Of a stretch of DNA of 64,000 nt, positions 53,117-61,674 are shown in pieces (within the stretch, counting starts at the first letter, position 1; each line of letters begins with the position of its first letter). The stretch is from an uncultured Lentisphaeria bacterium. GTDB taxonomy: Bacteria > Verrucomicrobiota > Lentisphaeria > Victivallales > UBA1829. The position numbers were made by a program, and so were the translations under genes. The DNA lies in assembly GCA_949282305.1 (NCBI GenBank), contig CASDPB010000076.1, positions 19,563-83,562 on the forward strand. Reading direction: 5' to 3'. The notes under the pieces are model-generated. The model worked only from the letters and a program-made list of their open reading frames with translations, was not told the DNA's origin and did not search any database.

Positions 53117-54258
53117 TATTCCTGCTCCACATTTACAGATTCAGCCATTTGCCGGGACAACTCAATCAAGTTGGTATCTCCCATGACTTCACCGGGACCA
53201 AGCACTTCAAGTTTCTTTGCCATGCCGTCAATTTCAAAGAATTTCTTTGCATGGGTGTGTCCTGCTTTGTCTTTATAAAGGAAGATCACACTGTCCTTGG
53301 CGGCTTCGTCAGTAAGATAGTTCAATACCAGTGCGCTATGGGTAGTCACCATGACCTGCTTGCCATTAAAATTCTGCAACTGATCCAAAAGTTTCTCTAT
53401 CAACTCCTGATTGATGCCGTTTTCAATTTCATCAAAAATAAGGCATTTGTTATCAGAATAATATTGTGATAGAAAAACAAATAAACGAAGAGTCCCGTAA
53501 CTAAGGTGAGAGGCATCAAAGTAGGATTTTTCCATTTCACTCAAAAGCAGATTCTTCCATCCAAAAGTCTGTTTGCGGATTTTATAGTTCTGAGCAGAAG
53601 GATAAAATGCCTGCAGTTTTTGAAATAAATCCATTTGCTGCGCTGTAGATAATGATGAAATAAATCCCACCAATCCCTTGCCATTCGATTCAACTTCTAT
53701 TTGTTTGCTTTTATATTTTGTCTGGGAAGCCTGTGCGATTTCCGATGGATCAAGAACGCCAAAGACTTTCGTATGCAATAATTCATCGGGAGTTAACGGC
53801 ATCGGTTGTAAAAAAGAAAAAACAGAACCTTCCTGTTTGAAATTTTGCGGCAAGTCAAAATTTTCATTATTTATTTTCAATTTATTGTCTTCAAACAATA
53901 GCAATTGTTTCTTCTCATCGTTTGTTGTTGTCAACAATGATTCGTAAGTACAACGCATTTCCTGAGTATTGAATCTTGCACACCAAGTTTGTGTCGCATT
54001 GCCGTCAACTACATCAATTTCAAATTCAATAGAACGTTTCCCGGAACCGATAGTAATAACATCAGAAATATTCCATTTGTGCCTGGCTAACCAATCGGAT
54101 ACGCGTCCCTGAAGCAAAGAACGAACGAAGTCAAAAAATTGCAATAATGTAGTCTTTCCTGCACCATTCAGTCCAATTAAGCAAGTAAATGCAGAAAGAT
54201 TCTGCAATTCAAAATCTTCAAGAGATTTGAAATTTTTAACTTTAATCCTTGTAATCAT
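53116..54258 (-). CDS. OLD/ABC-type AAA ATPase
   Basis: A 380-residue ATPase of the RecF/OLD/AAA_21 type. TRIKVKNFKSLEDFELQNL (N-terminal signature), GLNGAGKTTLLQFF (Walker A, 29-42), LSYGTLRLFVFLS (ABC signature region, 252-264), CLIFDEIENGIN (Walker B, 272-283) and MVTTHSALVLNYL (H-loop, 303-315) are all intact. It lacks a fused TOPRIM domain, which is instead encoded by the overlapping next gene. It begins 13 bases after the SNF2 helicase stop. Acts presumably as a dimeric sensor or regulator of the TOPRIM effector. Confidence 0.88.
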   Translation of the reverse strand: MITRIKVKNFKSLEDFELQNLSAFTCLIGLNGAGKTTLLQFFDFVRSLLQGRVSDWLARHKWNISDVITIGSGKRSIEFEIDVVDGNATQTWCARFNTQEMRCTYESLLTTTNDEKKQLLLFEDNKLKINNENFDLPQNFKQEGSVFSFLQPMPLTPDELLHTKVFGVLDPSEIAQASQTKYKSKQIEVESNGKGLVGFISSLSTAQQMDLFQKLQAFYPSAQNYKIRKQTFGWKNLLLSEMEKSYFDASHLSYGTLRLFVFLSQYYSDNKCLIFDEIENGINQELIEKLLDQLQNFNGKQVMVTTHSALVLNYLTDEAAKDSVIFLYKDKAGHTHAKKFFEIDGMAKKLEVLGPGEVMGDTNLIELSRQMAESVNVEQE

Positions 54259-54271
54259 AAAGACAATCCTT

Positions 54272-57214
54272 TCATATTACTTTCCAGAAAATTGTAAACA
54301 AAGGCGTGGAGGTAACATCCTGCACAAGTTTTCTTTTTAACGCCGTAAGAATAACTTTTCTCTTTACCTCATAATCCTCTTCTACATCATCAATGTTGCG
54401 GCGGACTCTGCGCTTTTTACGTTCAAGTGCATCCACCCGCTCCATGGCTTCAGCCAATTCATTCTGATTGCCAGCCAGTTCAACCGCATGCTTGGCAGAA
54501 CGCAATTCCTGTTTTACCTGCTTCAACTCCCGTTCTGCGGCTACTACTTGGTCCTCTACCCAGCGGCTCAACTGTTCCTGCCGGGATTTGAAAAGTTCAT
54601 TATTGCTTTCCATAGACTTTTGCATTGTTGAATTGGCAAGCAGTTCCATATCTGCACGCAACAATTCTGCTTTTTCCGCAGGTACGCTACGCAACTCATT
54701 TGTTACGGCATCAAGCTTAAAAAGTTGACTCAAAATCTCATTGGGAACACTCTCCATATCATCAGTGAGTCCGCTGAACAACAGAAAATCTTCTTTATCC
54801 AAACTGTTGATGGACAGATGATTCAATGACAGATATCCGGACTTTCCCTTCAAAGATTCCAAGACAGAGATTTTTGCCGGATAATCACTCAAGTTAAAAG
54901 TGACTTCACGGCACGGCACATCCAAGTTTTTTGCCTGTTCAATGCACCATTCCCCAAGGGCTGTATTCATGCGGTAGATAATCCCGCCATCAGCCGTATA
55001 TCGTTGTTCTGCGTTTTCTTTTCGGACATCATTTTTAGGCTTGAGATGGTATTTGCCACATTCCACATTGGGATCAGGAAAATCATTCAAGTTGAAAGAA
55101 AGCATTTCATCGTTAAAATCTGCCTTGTTTCCAAGGACGACCTTCGTTAAGTTCCAGAATTTCAGCCCTAATTCGTCAAGCAGATGAAGTGCATCATCAT
55201 AATCTATTTTCAAACGCCGGTGAACATCTTCATCGAAGTTTTCCAAAATTTGCTTTTTGACATTCTGAAGTTTTTCCGCAATACGGGCTTCCAGTTCCGC
55301 CTGAAGTTTATCAAAACATTCTTTTATTTCGGCTTCTGTTCTGCATTGCTGGTACAACTGCAAAATCTTGAGTTCCAACCCGGTAGAGTTGTCAATTTTA
55401 CCGAGCACATCATCTGAAGCGCCGAAAATACCGTCAAAAAGCTGAAATTTGTGTTCGAGCAATTCATAAACCCGCTTGTCAGCCGCATTGCGTTCATTCA
55501 GAAAATTTATCACCACAACATCATACTTCTGACCATACCGGTGACAGCGTCCGATCCGTTGCTCAATTCTTTGCGGATTCCACGGCAAATCATAGTTAAT
55601 TACCAGCGAGCAAAATTGCAGATTTATACCTTCTGCCCCGGCTTCTGTGGCAATAAGGATTTTGGCTTTATTCTTAAAGCGATCTATTAAAGCATGGCGC
55701 AACATAATGGCTTTACTGCCATCGGTATTCACGTTTGAGTCATATTTATTTTCCGCCATATACTCTGCATATATCTTTTCTGCTTCTGGATCACGCTTGC
55801 CGCCGCCGGAAAAGCAAACAACTTCACCCATATAACCATTTTGTTCCAGATAATTACGCAGATACTCCATGGAACGCCTGGACTCAGTAAAGATTACAGC
55901 CTTTTCGGCTGCGCCCAATTCCCGCATCTTTTCCCAGCCGTTTTTCAACGCCGTAAGCAGATGTTTGGTTTTGGTATCAGTTCCCATACCGGAAGACCAG
56001 ACAATAAAACGGTCAATTTCGTTAATTTCATCCTGTAGTTTACGATAGTCTATTGTTTGAACTCCAGCATCTTCTCCCGGCGGAACTGCGACAACATTAT
56101 CTAATTCATCGTCGTCTGATTGAAGTTCTGAATTTAGCATTATGTCATCGAGATACTCCTCAAAAATCTCTTCATCAAGCAAATCGGTATTCAGTAAATT
56201 TTGAGCGTTATCTGCCGTATCCTTTTGAAGCTGCAACAGCCTGTTTTTAATAGCAATAAGCGTTCCCTGCAATGCCACCGGACTTGAAGCTAACAGTTTT
56301 CGAACAAGTAAAACCATCAGATGTCGTTGCTGAGTCGGAAAAGCGTAGGTGTCATCTTTTTGCAAAAAGCTTGATACAGCTTCATAAAAACGCTGTTCCT
56401 CATCGGTTGGCGAAAAAGGAATTGTCATCAGGTGTCTTGCTGTATAGCGTATAAATTCAAGAACATCTTTGCGTAAAGTGCGTTTGCAAAATCCGCCTAA
56501 ACGCTTACGAAGATCATCTAAATCTCCATCCACATTAGCATACATGCTTTTGAAAGTCGGTAAATCTCCAAACATCTGTTCATCAATCAAGGTAGAAAGT
56601 CCGTACAGCTCAGAAAGTGAATTCTGCAGCGGAGTGGCGGTTAACAGTATTTTTCTCCTGTCTTCCAATGCCCAGCGGATATTCTGTCCTATTTTATTGC
56701 TCTGCTGATGAGCATTGCGCAATTTATGTGCTTCATCAATTACAACAAGATCCCAGGCAACCTTTTTTACTTCGGTTGCCATTTTGCCGATATAATGATA
56801 AGAGGATATTACAATAGACGAATGATTAAACGGATTAGCACATCCAGACTTTTGAATTTGATTATATGCCTTTGCGTCAATTACCACAGCCGGCAAATTG
56901 AATTTTTCTTCCAGTTCGACTTGCCATTGTTTCCGCAGAGTCGCCGGACAAATGACTAACAAATGTCGTTTACGCTCAGCCCAGAATTGACAAAGCGCCA
57001 GCCCTGCTTCAATAGTTTTTCCTAATCCAACTTCGTCAGCCAGCAATACACCTTTCGACAAAGGAGAATGCAACGCAAATAATGCAGCTTCCACCTGATG
57101 CGGATTTAAATCAACAGAGGCATCGAACAGAGATTGACCAATTCTGTCAACACCATTGCCACCGACCTTAGTCAGTTCATAAGCATAATATTTTGCATGA
57201 TAGTTTGTAAGCAT
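54272..57214 (-). CDS. SNF2/HepA-type DNA helicase-translocase
   Basis: A 980-residue SF2 translocase. LLADEVGLGKTIEAGLAL (57-74, motif I), VVIDEAHKLRNA (157-168, DEAH box), LLTATPLQNSLSELYGL, and in the second lobe LIATEAGAEGINLQFCS and WNPQRIEQRIGRCHRYGQ (motif VI) are intact. A long C-terminal region (about 620-980) includes coiled-coil (DQVVAAERELKQVKQELRS). Such proteins (DrmD-like, HepA-like) occur in DISARM and other defence clusters. It starts 2 bases after the HTH regulator stop, so it is co-expressed with it. Confidence 0.92.
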   Translation of the reverse strand: MLTNYHAKYYAYELTKVGGNGVDRIGQSLFDASVDLNPHQVEAALFALHSPLSKGVLLADEVGLGKTIEAGLALCQFWAERKRHLLVICPATLRKQWQVELEEKFNLPAVVIDAKAYNQIQKSGCANPFNHSSIVISSYHYIGKMATEVKKVAWDLVVIDEAHKLRNAHQQSNKIGQNIRWALEDRRKILLTATPLQNSLSELYGLSTLIDEQMFGDLPTFKSMYANVDGDLDDLRKRLGGFCKRTLRKDVLEFIRYTARHLMTIPFSPTDEEQRFYEAVSSFLQKDDTYAFPTQQRHLMVLLVRKLLASSPVALQGTLIAIKNRLLQLQKDTADNAQNLLNTDLLDEEIFEEYLDDIMLNSELQSDDDELDNVVAVPPGEDAGVQTIDYRKLQDEINEIDRFIVWSSGMGTDTKTKHLLTALKNGWEKMRELGAAEKAVIFTESRRSMEYLRNYLEQNGYMGEVVCFSGGGKRDPEAEKIYAEYMAENKYDSNVNTDGSKAIMLRHALIDRFKNKAKILIATEAGAEGINLQFCSLVINYDLPWNPQRIEQRIGRCHRYGQKYDVVVINFLNERNAADKRVYELLEHKFQLFDGIFGASDDVLGKIDNSTGLELKILQLYQQCRTEAEIKECFDKLQAELEARIAEKLQNVKKQILENFDEDVHRRLKIDYDDALHLLDELGLKFWNLTKVVLGNKADFNDEMLSFNLNDFPDPNVECGKYHLKPKNDVRKENAEQRYTADGGIIYRMNTALGEWCIEQAKNLDVPCREVTFNLSDYPAKISVLESLKGKSGYLSLNHLSINSLDKEDFLLFSGLTDDMESVPNEILSQLFKLDAVTNELRSVPAEKAELLRADMELLANSTMQKSMESNNELFKSRQEQLSRWVEDQVVAAERELKQVKQELRSAKHAVELAGNQNELAEAMERVDALERKKRRVRRNIDDVEEDYEVKRKVILTALKRKLVQDVTSTPLFTIFWKVI

Positions 57215-57216
57215 GC

Positions 57217-57444
57217 TTACTTCCTGTTGATATTTTTATCATCTTCCGGAAGAATATCCATAATATCGCCGACATTGCAGTGCAAAGCACTGCAAATTTT
57301 CTTCAACACTTCCATTGAGACGTTTTCATCTTTGCCAAGTTTAGCCAGTGAACAAGTGCTTATGTGGGCCGCATCTCGTAGATCGACACGCCGCATCTTT
57401 AAATCTATAAGTTTCTTCCACAACTTATTATAGCAAACCTTCAT
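57217..57444 (-). CDS. Cro/CI-type HTH regulator of the seven-gene operon
   Basis: A 75-residue HTH_26/XRE-like DNA-binding protein: KVCYNKLWKKLIDLKMRRVD, LRDAAHISTCSLAKLG and VSMEVLKKICSALHCNVGD. ATG 57444 follows AAGGATATGTC; twelve upstream codons are open but unlikely. Only 2 bases separate its stop from the helicase start, so it leads the operon and probably autoregulates it through the palindrome at 57483-57495. Confidence 0.82.
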   Translation of the reverse strand: MKVCYNKLWKKLIDLKMRRVDLRDAAHISTCSLAKLGKDENVSMEVLKKICSALHCNVGDIMDILPEDDKNINRK

Positions 57445-57482
57445 GACATATCCTTCAGTCTGATGACAACAAATACCCAATA

Positions 57483-57495
57483 TAGTAATATACTA
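57483..57495. promoter_or_regulatory. Candidate operator of the defence operon
   Basis: TAGTAATATACTA is a perfect odd-length palindrome (TAGTA / TACTA), 39 bases upstream of the regulator ATG, in AT-rich DNA that could form the -10 region on the complement. Confidence 0.45.
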
Positions 57496-57704
57496 CATGT
57501 TTTTGAAAATACAAACTGCAAATACGCATTTTCAAATCTAAAAAGCCGACTATTTATTGCTCCCGGTCGGCACGGGAGGCGGGCGGCGGCAGGAGCATAG
57601 CTCCGCCTGTCGTCTTTTGTCATGGCTCTGGCGGCGGTTATACAATGGACGCTGACCAAGTATTAAGCCAGCAGAGTATTACAATTATTCGGCATCTTTT
57701 TTGT
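57496..57704. other. Intergenic stretch upstream of the defence operon
   Basis: Between the operator and the transposase remnant. It contains a GC-rich hairpin (GGAGC-ATA-GCTCC around 57590) within GGCGG repeats. Open frames on the complement show no known motif or ribosome-binding site. Probably insertion-element debris. Confidence 0.35.
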
Positions 57705-57851
57705 CGTCGAACCCGAGTCGTCGGTAGCTTTCCGGATGGATACTCGGCTATGATGCTGTTCGGAGCCAGGCTCAAACATATTTTCACAACAAAATGGGGT
57801 ACTCGGCTGTACATGACCACTTGCAAACTTTACGAAGGTGATGAAAAGTAA
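57705..57851 (+). pseudogene. C-terminal remnant of an IS256/Mutator-type transposase
   Basis: The plus-strand frame encodes RRTRVVGSFPDGYSAMMLFGARLKHI-type sequence (quoted in parts: RRTRVVGSFPDGYSAMM and ARLKHI) then WGTRLYM, resembling the end of Mutator/IS256 transposases (RRTRVVG-FPD-SALML...WGT-RYM), and stops at 57851. The catalytic DDE portion upstream is missing and no start or terminal repeats are seen. Similarity is from memory of the family. Confidence 0.55.
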
Positions 57852-57990
57852 CTGCGGCAAGTCACGTTTGTCATCTGTAATCATTCAGAAACAAATGTGC
57901 GCAAAATATCGGACACTAGTTCTGATGCTGTTTTTTTGATGCAGCATGTTAACAATAGACAATATTTCAGAGAGGGAATGTTAATTTTTC

Positions 57991-58042
57991 TTGATAAATC
58001 GGCAAATTGATGTATAGTAAGTACAGAAAAACGATACTTACT
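57991..58042 (+). promoter_or_regulatory. AbiE promoter with AbiEi-type operator
   Basis: TTGATA (57991-57996), 16-base spacer, TATAGT (58013-58018). Overlapping the -10 is a perfect 8-base inverted repeat AGTAAGTA / TACTTACT (58016-58023, 58035-58042), the kind of site bound by AbiEi antitoxins to repress their own operon. It is repeated at 61675-61715. Confidence 0.7.
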
Positions 58043-58050
58043 GGACATTT

Positions 58051-58674
58051 ATGAATATTGGAATCAGACAACTTATTGAGAGCGATGTCTTTGATTACGC
58101 TCAATTAATCGATGTTTTATCCGGATATGGCAATGTCCGGGCAAAGATCGGGCGCTTGCTTGCATCCGGCGAAATCATCCGGATCAAGAAGGGAATTTAT
58201 ACCTTTCCTGAATATCTTCGCCGTTTCCCTCTGAATCCGTGTGTGCTTGCCAATATGATTTATGGTCCAAGTTATGTAAGCAGTGATTATGCTCTTTCCT
58301 ATTACGGTTTGATCCCTGAACGGGTAGAACTGGTGACCTCCATGACCACCGGACGCCCCAGAAGATTTTCTACCCCGGTCGGGAACTTCGCCTATTTTCA
58401 ACGGAATGCAGCCGATTATTCCACGGGAATCGAGTGTATGGAAACGCCAGGAGGCAGTTTTCTTATGGCATCAAAGGAAAAGGCGGTTTATGACAAGGCT
58501 CTTACGGACAAGCGTTTTGACGGAAAAAATATCAGGGAATATCTGCTGGATGATCTACGCATTGACGAAGAATCTCTTTCTGGATTGAATCCGGATATTT
58601 TGAGTGCATTAAATGCAAATTCTACCGGACGCCAGAAGAAACTTGTCCGGTTTTTAGAGGAGAATTACGCATGA
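58051..58674 (+). CDS. AbiEi-type antitoxin / transcription regulator
   Basis: A 207-residue protein with an N-terminal winged helix (VFDYAQLIDVLSGYGNVRAK, GRLLASGEIIRIKKGIYTFP) and the AbiEi C-terminal region (YGPSYVSSDYALSYYGLIPE, MASKEKAVYDKAL). In family members the winged helix represses the operon and the C-terminal region counters the toxin. A type IV antitoxin, acting without direct toxin binding in the known cases. It overlaps the toxin gene by 4 bases (ATGA) and is preceded by an operator over its promoter. Confidence 0.9.
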   Translation: MNIGIRQLIESDVFDYAQLIDVLSGYGNVRAKIGRLLASGEIIRIKKGIYTFPEYLRRFPLNPCVLANMIYGPSYVSSDYALSYYGLIPERVELVTSMTTGRPRRFSTPVGNFAYFQRNAADYSTGIECMETPGGSFLMASKEKAVYDKALTDKRFDGKNIREYLLDDLRIDEESLSGLNPDILSALNANSTGRQKKLVRFLEENYA

Positions 58675-59549
58675 ATCCATCCATTCAGCAAATGTTAAAC
58701 CGATACACTTGTGAAAACGAAAACGACTACATAAATGCAATTCGAGAAATCATGCAGGAACTGGCGTTGCAGGGTTTATGGCGGGGCAAGTTTTTTGAAC
58801 ATGCTGCTTTCTATGGTGGAACGGCTCTGCGCATTCTTTACGGATTGAACCGCAGTTCGGAGGATCTGGATTTTTCGTTGCTTTCCCCGAATCCGGAGTT
58901 CCACTTGTCAACATACTCCAAAGCGATAAAACGGGAACTTGAGTCATTTGGCTTTTCAACGGAATTTGTGACAAAAGGGAAGGTTCAGCATACCAATATC
59001 GAATCCGCATTTCTGAAAACTAATACAAAAATGCAACTGATTTCCATTGGTCTGCCGAATGGGATCACCAGTCGTATTCACTCCAAGACTGAATTAAAAA
59101 TCAAGCTGGAAATCGACATTGATCCGCCACCGGGCTTTCAGACGACAGTAAAGACATTGCTCCGACCGTTTCCGCACTCGGTCAGAGTTTACACCACACC
59201 TGATTTGCTTGCAGGCAAACTCCATGCGGTTCTGTGTCGCAAATGGCGCAACCGTTCAAAGGGACGGGATTGGTACGATATGATCTGGTATGCGGGGAAC
59301 TATCCGCAGGTCCGGCTTTCGCATCTTGAAGAACGCATGCGTCAATCCGGCAACTATACAGAATCTGCGCCATTAACGCTTGAAAAACTGCACAATCTCC
59401 TGTTTACCGCTGTTGAATCTGCGGATATTGATATGTTGAAAGCTGACGTTTTGCCTTTCATCAAAGATCCACGGGAACTGGAATTGTGGAGCAAAGATTT
59501 CTTCCGGGAAATAGTGCCATTATTTTCAGGCGTAGAGAAGGACAAATAG
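58671..59549 (+). CDS. AbiEii/AbiGii-type nucleotidyltransferase toxin
   Basis: A 292-residue nucleotidyltransferase. FYGGTALRILYGLNRSSEDL followed by DFSLL supplies the GG-x-DxD active site (about 48-72), with IKLEIDIDPPPG as the third acidic strand and KLHAVLCRKWRNRSKGRDWYD as the conserved DUF1814-type block. AbiEii toxins modify tRNA with nucleotides and arrest growth upon phage infection. It follows AbiEi with a 4-base overlap, so one promoter serves both. All expected catalytic residues are present. Confidence 0.9.
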   Translation: MNPSIQQMLNRYTCENENDYINAIREIMQELALQGLWRGKFFEHAAFYGGTALRILYGLNRSSEDLDFSLLSPNPEFHLSTYSKAIKRELESFGFSTEFVTKGKVQHTNIESAFLKTNTKMQLISIGLPNGITSRIHSKTELKIKLEIDIDPPPGFQTTVKTLLRPFPHSVRVYTTPDLLAGKLHAVLCRKWRNRSKGRDWYDMIWYAGNYPQVRLSHLEERMRQSGNYTESAPLTLEKLHNLLFTAVESADIDMLKADVLPFIKDPRELELWSKDFFREIVPLFSGVEKDK

Positions 59550-59562
59550 TTTTGAATTGCTC

Positions 59563-59655
59563 AATTGCAACTTAATTGCATTTTAATTACAACTACATGC
59601 AAACGCAGACTCAAAACTCCGTGATAATTGCAATTTAATTACAACTCAATTGCAA
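59563..59655. repeat. AATTGCAA / TTTAATTACAACT repeat cluster
   Basis: In 93 bases between two genes: AATTGCAA at 59563, 59626 and 59648 (plus AATTGCAT at 59574), and TTTAATTACAACT at 59582 and 59634. No gene lies here. The arrangement resembles iterons or a multi-site binding region; or it is simple AT-rich duplication. Confidence 0.4.
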
Positions 59656-59665
59656 CCATGAAGCG

Positions 59666-61543
59666 CTAATCAGTAATACTGTTTTCTGTTTCAATTTCAA
59701 CTTTTTTGCCGCTGAAGGCGACTCCGTATTTTACAATATGGGAAGCTTTGCCGTTAGCGAAGGCTCGGTCGTAGAGTTTCTGGTCGATCTGGTTCAAGGC
59801 TTCTTTCGCCAGTGGTTTCAGTTCTTCTTCCTTACAATCTTTGCAGGCTTTCAGTTCGATCAGGATTCCGGGCAGACGTTTCTGACGGGGAATCAGACAA
59901 ATATCGTAACGACCTTCGCCAGCCTCACGATTGGATGTCACTTCGTAGCGGTTATCCAGCATGGCACAGAGTCCGAGGACCAATCCGTGGTAAAAGTTCT
60001 CGTAGGCAGTATCGAAAACGCTAACGGATTCCAGCAGAAGTTTGCGCAGGCATTTCTGCAAGTTTTCGCTGTCGCCGGAATAAAGAGCTTCCTGAATGGA
60101 GATCGCTGTAGATTGCGGGATGATATTGGAAAGTTTCTGCAAGATCTCCTTATTATAGACGAATGCGATCTCCTTATTCGGCAGCGCCAGTTCGCCCATA
60201 AAATCCCCGTTGAATGACGGTTCCGTCTTTACCAGTTTCAAATATCCGGCCACCAGCAGAAAACTATACACGGACGACGGATTGTTTTGAATTTGCGGAT
60301 AAATCACGCCCGTATCGAGATAGGACAAAATGGATTTCCCCTGCAATAAGTCGTGCAATTTCTCATAGATCGAATTGTCTGCATTCGCCAGGACTTCTCC
60401 AATGATCTCATTATTGCCGGTGGATTGCCAGAAGGCTCGCGGCTCGCAGCCATTGCTGAAATAGTTGATCACCGACCACGGATTGAAGATTTCCGTTTTC
60501 CCGAAACGGTAGCCGTCATACCAGTCGCAGATTTCACCGTATTTATCGTCAGCACCATAATAGTGCGCCATTTCCTTTACTTCATCCGGAGTAAATCCAA
60601 AAAATTCACTGTATTTGTTTTCAAGGATCGTATTGATCTTGAGGTTATTTAATCCGCTGAAGATACTTTCTTTGGCAACCCGGAGAATCCCGGTCAGGAA
60701 TCCATAGGAAAGATGCTTGTTGTCTTTCAGTCCGCCGGAGAAAAGATTGCGCATGAAACGAACCACCGAATCATAGAATCCGCATACATGTCCCTGCTGA
60801 ATAGGAGTATCATATTCGTCAATGATAATAACCGGAGCGATCCCATAGTGTTTATCTAGTAATTCGGAAAGCGTGGCAAATGCCGCCATGACATCGTTTT
60901 CATTGGTTTTGCCGGATAAGAAATCACTCATCTTCTGCTTGTCATACTGATTCAAAACGTCACTTCCCATCAGCTCCAAGTGACGTTCAAATTCTTTTTG
61001 CAGAAGTTTATAGATATTGTCGTAAGTATCGAACCATGTCTCGCACTTTACATCTTTGAACGAAACAAAAATGACCGGATATTTCCCCTGATACTCCCGG
61101 TATTTTTCTCCACAAGCCCAGATTTTCTTATCCTTGAAATATATGGAGGTATCTTCGTTACTCTTTTCAAAAAAGGTCCGAAGCATATCCATATTCAGAG
61201 TTTTACCAAAACGCCGGGGTCTGGTGAATAAGGACACCATCGGGCGTTCGTCAAGAAACTCCTTAATCATCATGGTCTTGTCAATATAATAATATTCGGA
61301 GGATGCCAGACGGTAATCGGAGATCCCGATGGGAAGCGGAAGATTGACCGGTCGCACATTTTTCATGTATGCACCGGAACGTATCCGCCTGTCTGCCGGT
61401 TTCGGGGTAGAGGCAGGAATCAGCCATGACCTGCCTTGCTTTTCAACACCAGCGATCTGGCCGTTTTTACAAAGCGTAGAAACCCTGCGGGTTGTCAATC
61501 CCCACAGCTCTGCTGCTTCTTGTACTGTCATAGTATTTGCCAT
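59666..61543 (-). CDS. DUF1703-type AAA ATPase / PD-(D/E)xK protein with fused HTH
   Basis: A 625-residue protein. Residues 1-50 form a small DNA-binding domain (TVQEAAELWGLTTRRVSTLC, KNGQIAGVEKQGRSWLIP), excisionase/MerR-like. The AAA-ATPase-like domain starts near 68 (LPIGISDYRLASSEYYYIDK, LFTRPRRFGKTLNMDML Walker-like, VIIIDEYDTPI Walker B). The C-terminal PD-(D/E)xK nuclease-like domain has GRYDICLIP ... GILIELKACKD (D...ExK). Family members are abundant in Bacteroidetes and PVC genomes with unclear roles. The added HTH and the operator-like repeats at its promoter suggest autoregulation. ATG after AGGTTTGAA. Confidence 0.85.
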   Translation of the reverse strand: MANTMTVQEAAELWGLTTRRVSTLCKNGQIAGVEKQGRSWLIPASTPKPADRRIRSGAYMKNVRPVNLPLPIGISDYRLASSEYYYIDKTMMIKEFLDERPMVSLFTRPRRFGKTLNMDMLRTFFEKSNEDTSIYFKDKKIWACGEKYREYQGKYPVIFVSFKDVKCETWFDTYDNIYKLLQKEFERHLELMGSDVLNQYDKQKMSDFLSGKTNENDVMAAFATLSELLDKHYGIAPVIIIDEYDTPIQQGHVCGFYDSVVRFMRNLFSGGLKDNKHLSYGFLTGILRVAKESIFSGLNNLKINTILENKYSEFFGFTPDEVKEMAHYYGADDKYGEICDWYDGYRFGKTEIFNPWSVINYFSNGCEPRAFWQSTGNNEIIGEVLANADNSIYEKLHDLLQGKSILSYLDTGVIYPQIQNNPSSVYSFLLVAGYLKLVKTEPSFNGDFMGELALPNKEIAFVYNKEILQKLSNIIPQSTAISIQEALYSGDSENLQKCLRKLLLESVSVFDTAYENFYHGLVLGLCAMLDNRYEVTSNREAGEGRYDICLIPRQKRLPGILIELKACKDCKEEELKPLAKEALNQIDQKLYDRAFANGKASHIVKYGVAFSGKKVEIETENSITD

Positions 61544-61575
61544 TTCAAACCTCCGAAGTTCATTTTCTCAATGTT

Positions 61576-61660
61576 ACTATACATCCCAAAGGAATAATGT
61601 CAAGTTTTAATCGGAACAATGTCACAAAGCGCTGATATTATTCCGAATATTGTTCCGATA
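61576..61660 (-). promoter_or_regulatory. Promoter and operator cluster of the DUF1703-type gene
   Basis: On the complement TTGACA (61598-61603), a 16-base spacer and TATAGT (61576-61581). Repeats GGAATAATGTCA (61591), CGGAACAATGTCA (61612) and an inverted pair TATTCCG-AATATTGTTCCG (61639-61657) overlap or flank the -35. They look like binding sites for one regulator, possibly the fused HTH. Confidence 0.6.
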
Positions 61661-61674
61661 CGGAGTCGCAAGGA

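Noticed and set aside
42953..57444. Assignment of the operon to BREX or DISARM
   Set aside because: No pglZ, brxC, brxL, drmA or drmB-like gene is present; only the SNF2 helicase and a methyltransferase are shared in general type.
57441..57884. Minus-strand open frames upstream of the defence operon
   Set aside because: They run opposite to the transposase-like fragment and contain its shadow translation; no start signals or family features.
59550..59665. CRISPR-like array in the AATTGCAA region
   Set aside because: Repeats are too short and irregularly spaced, no spacers of constant length, and no cas genes in the window.
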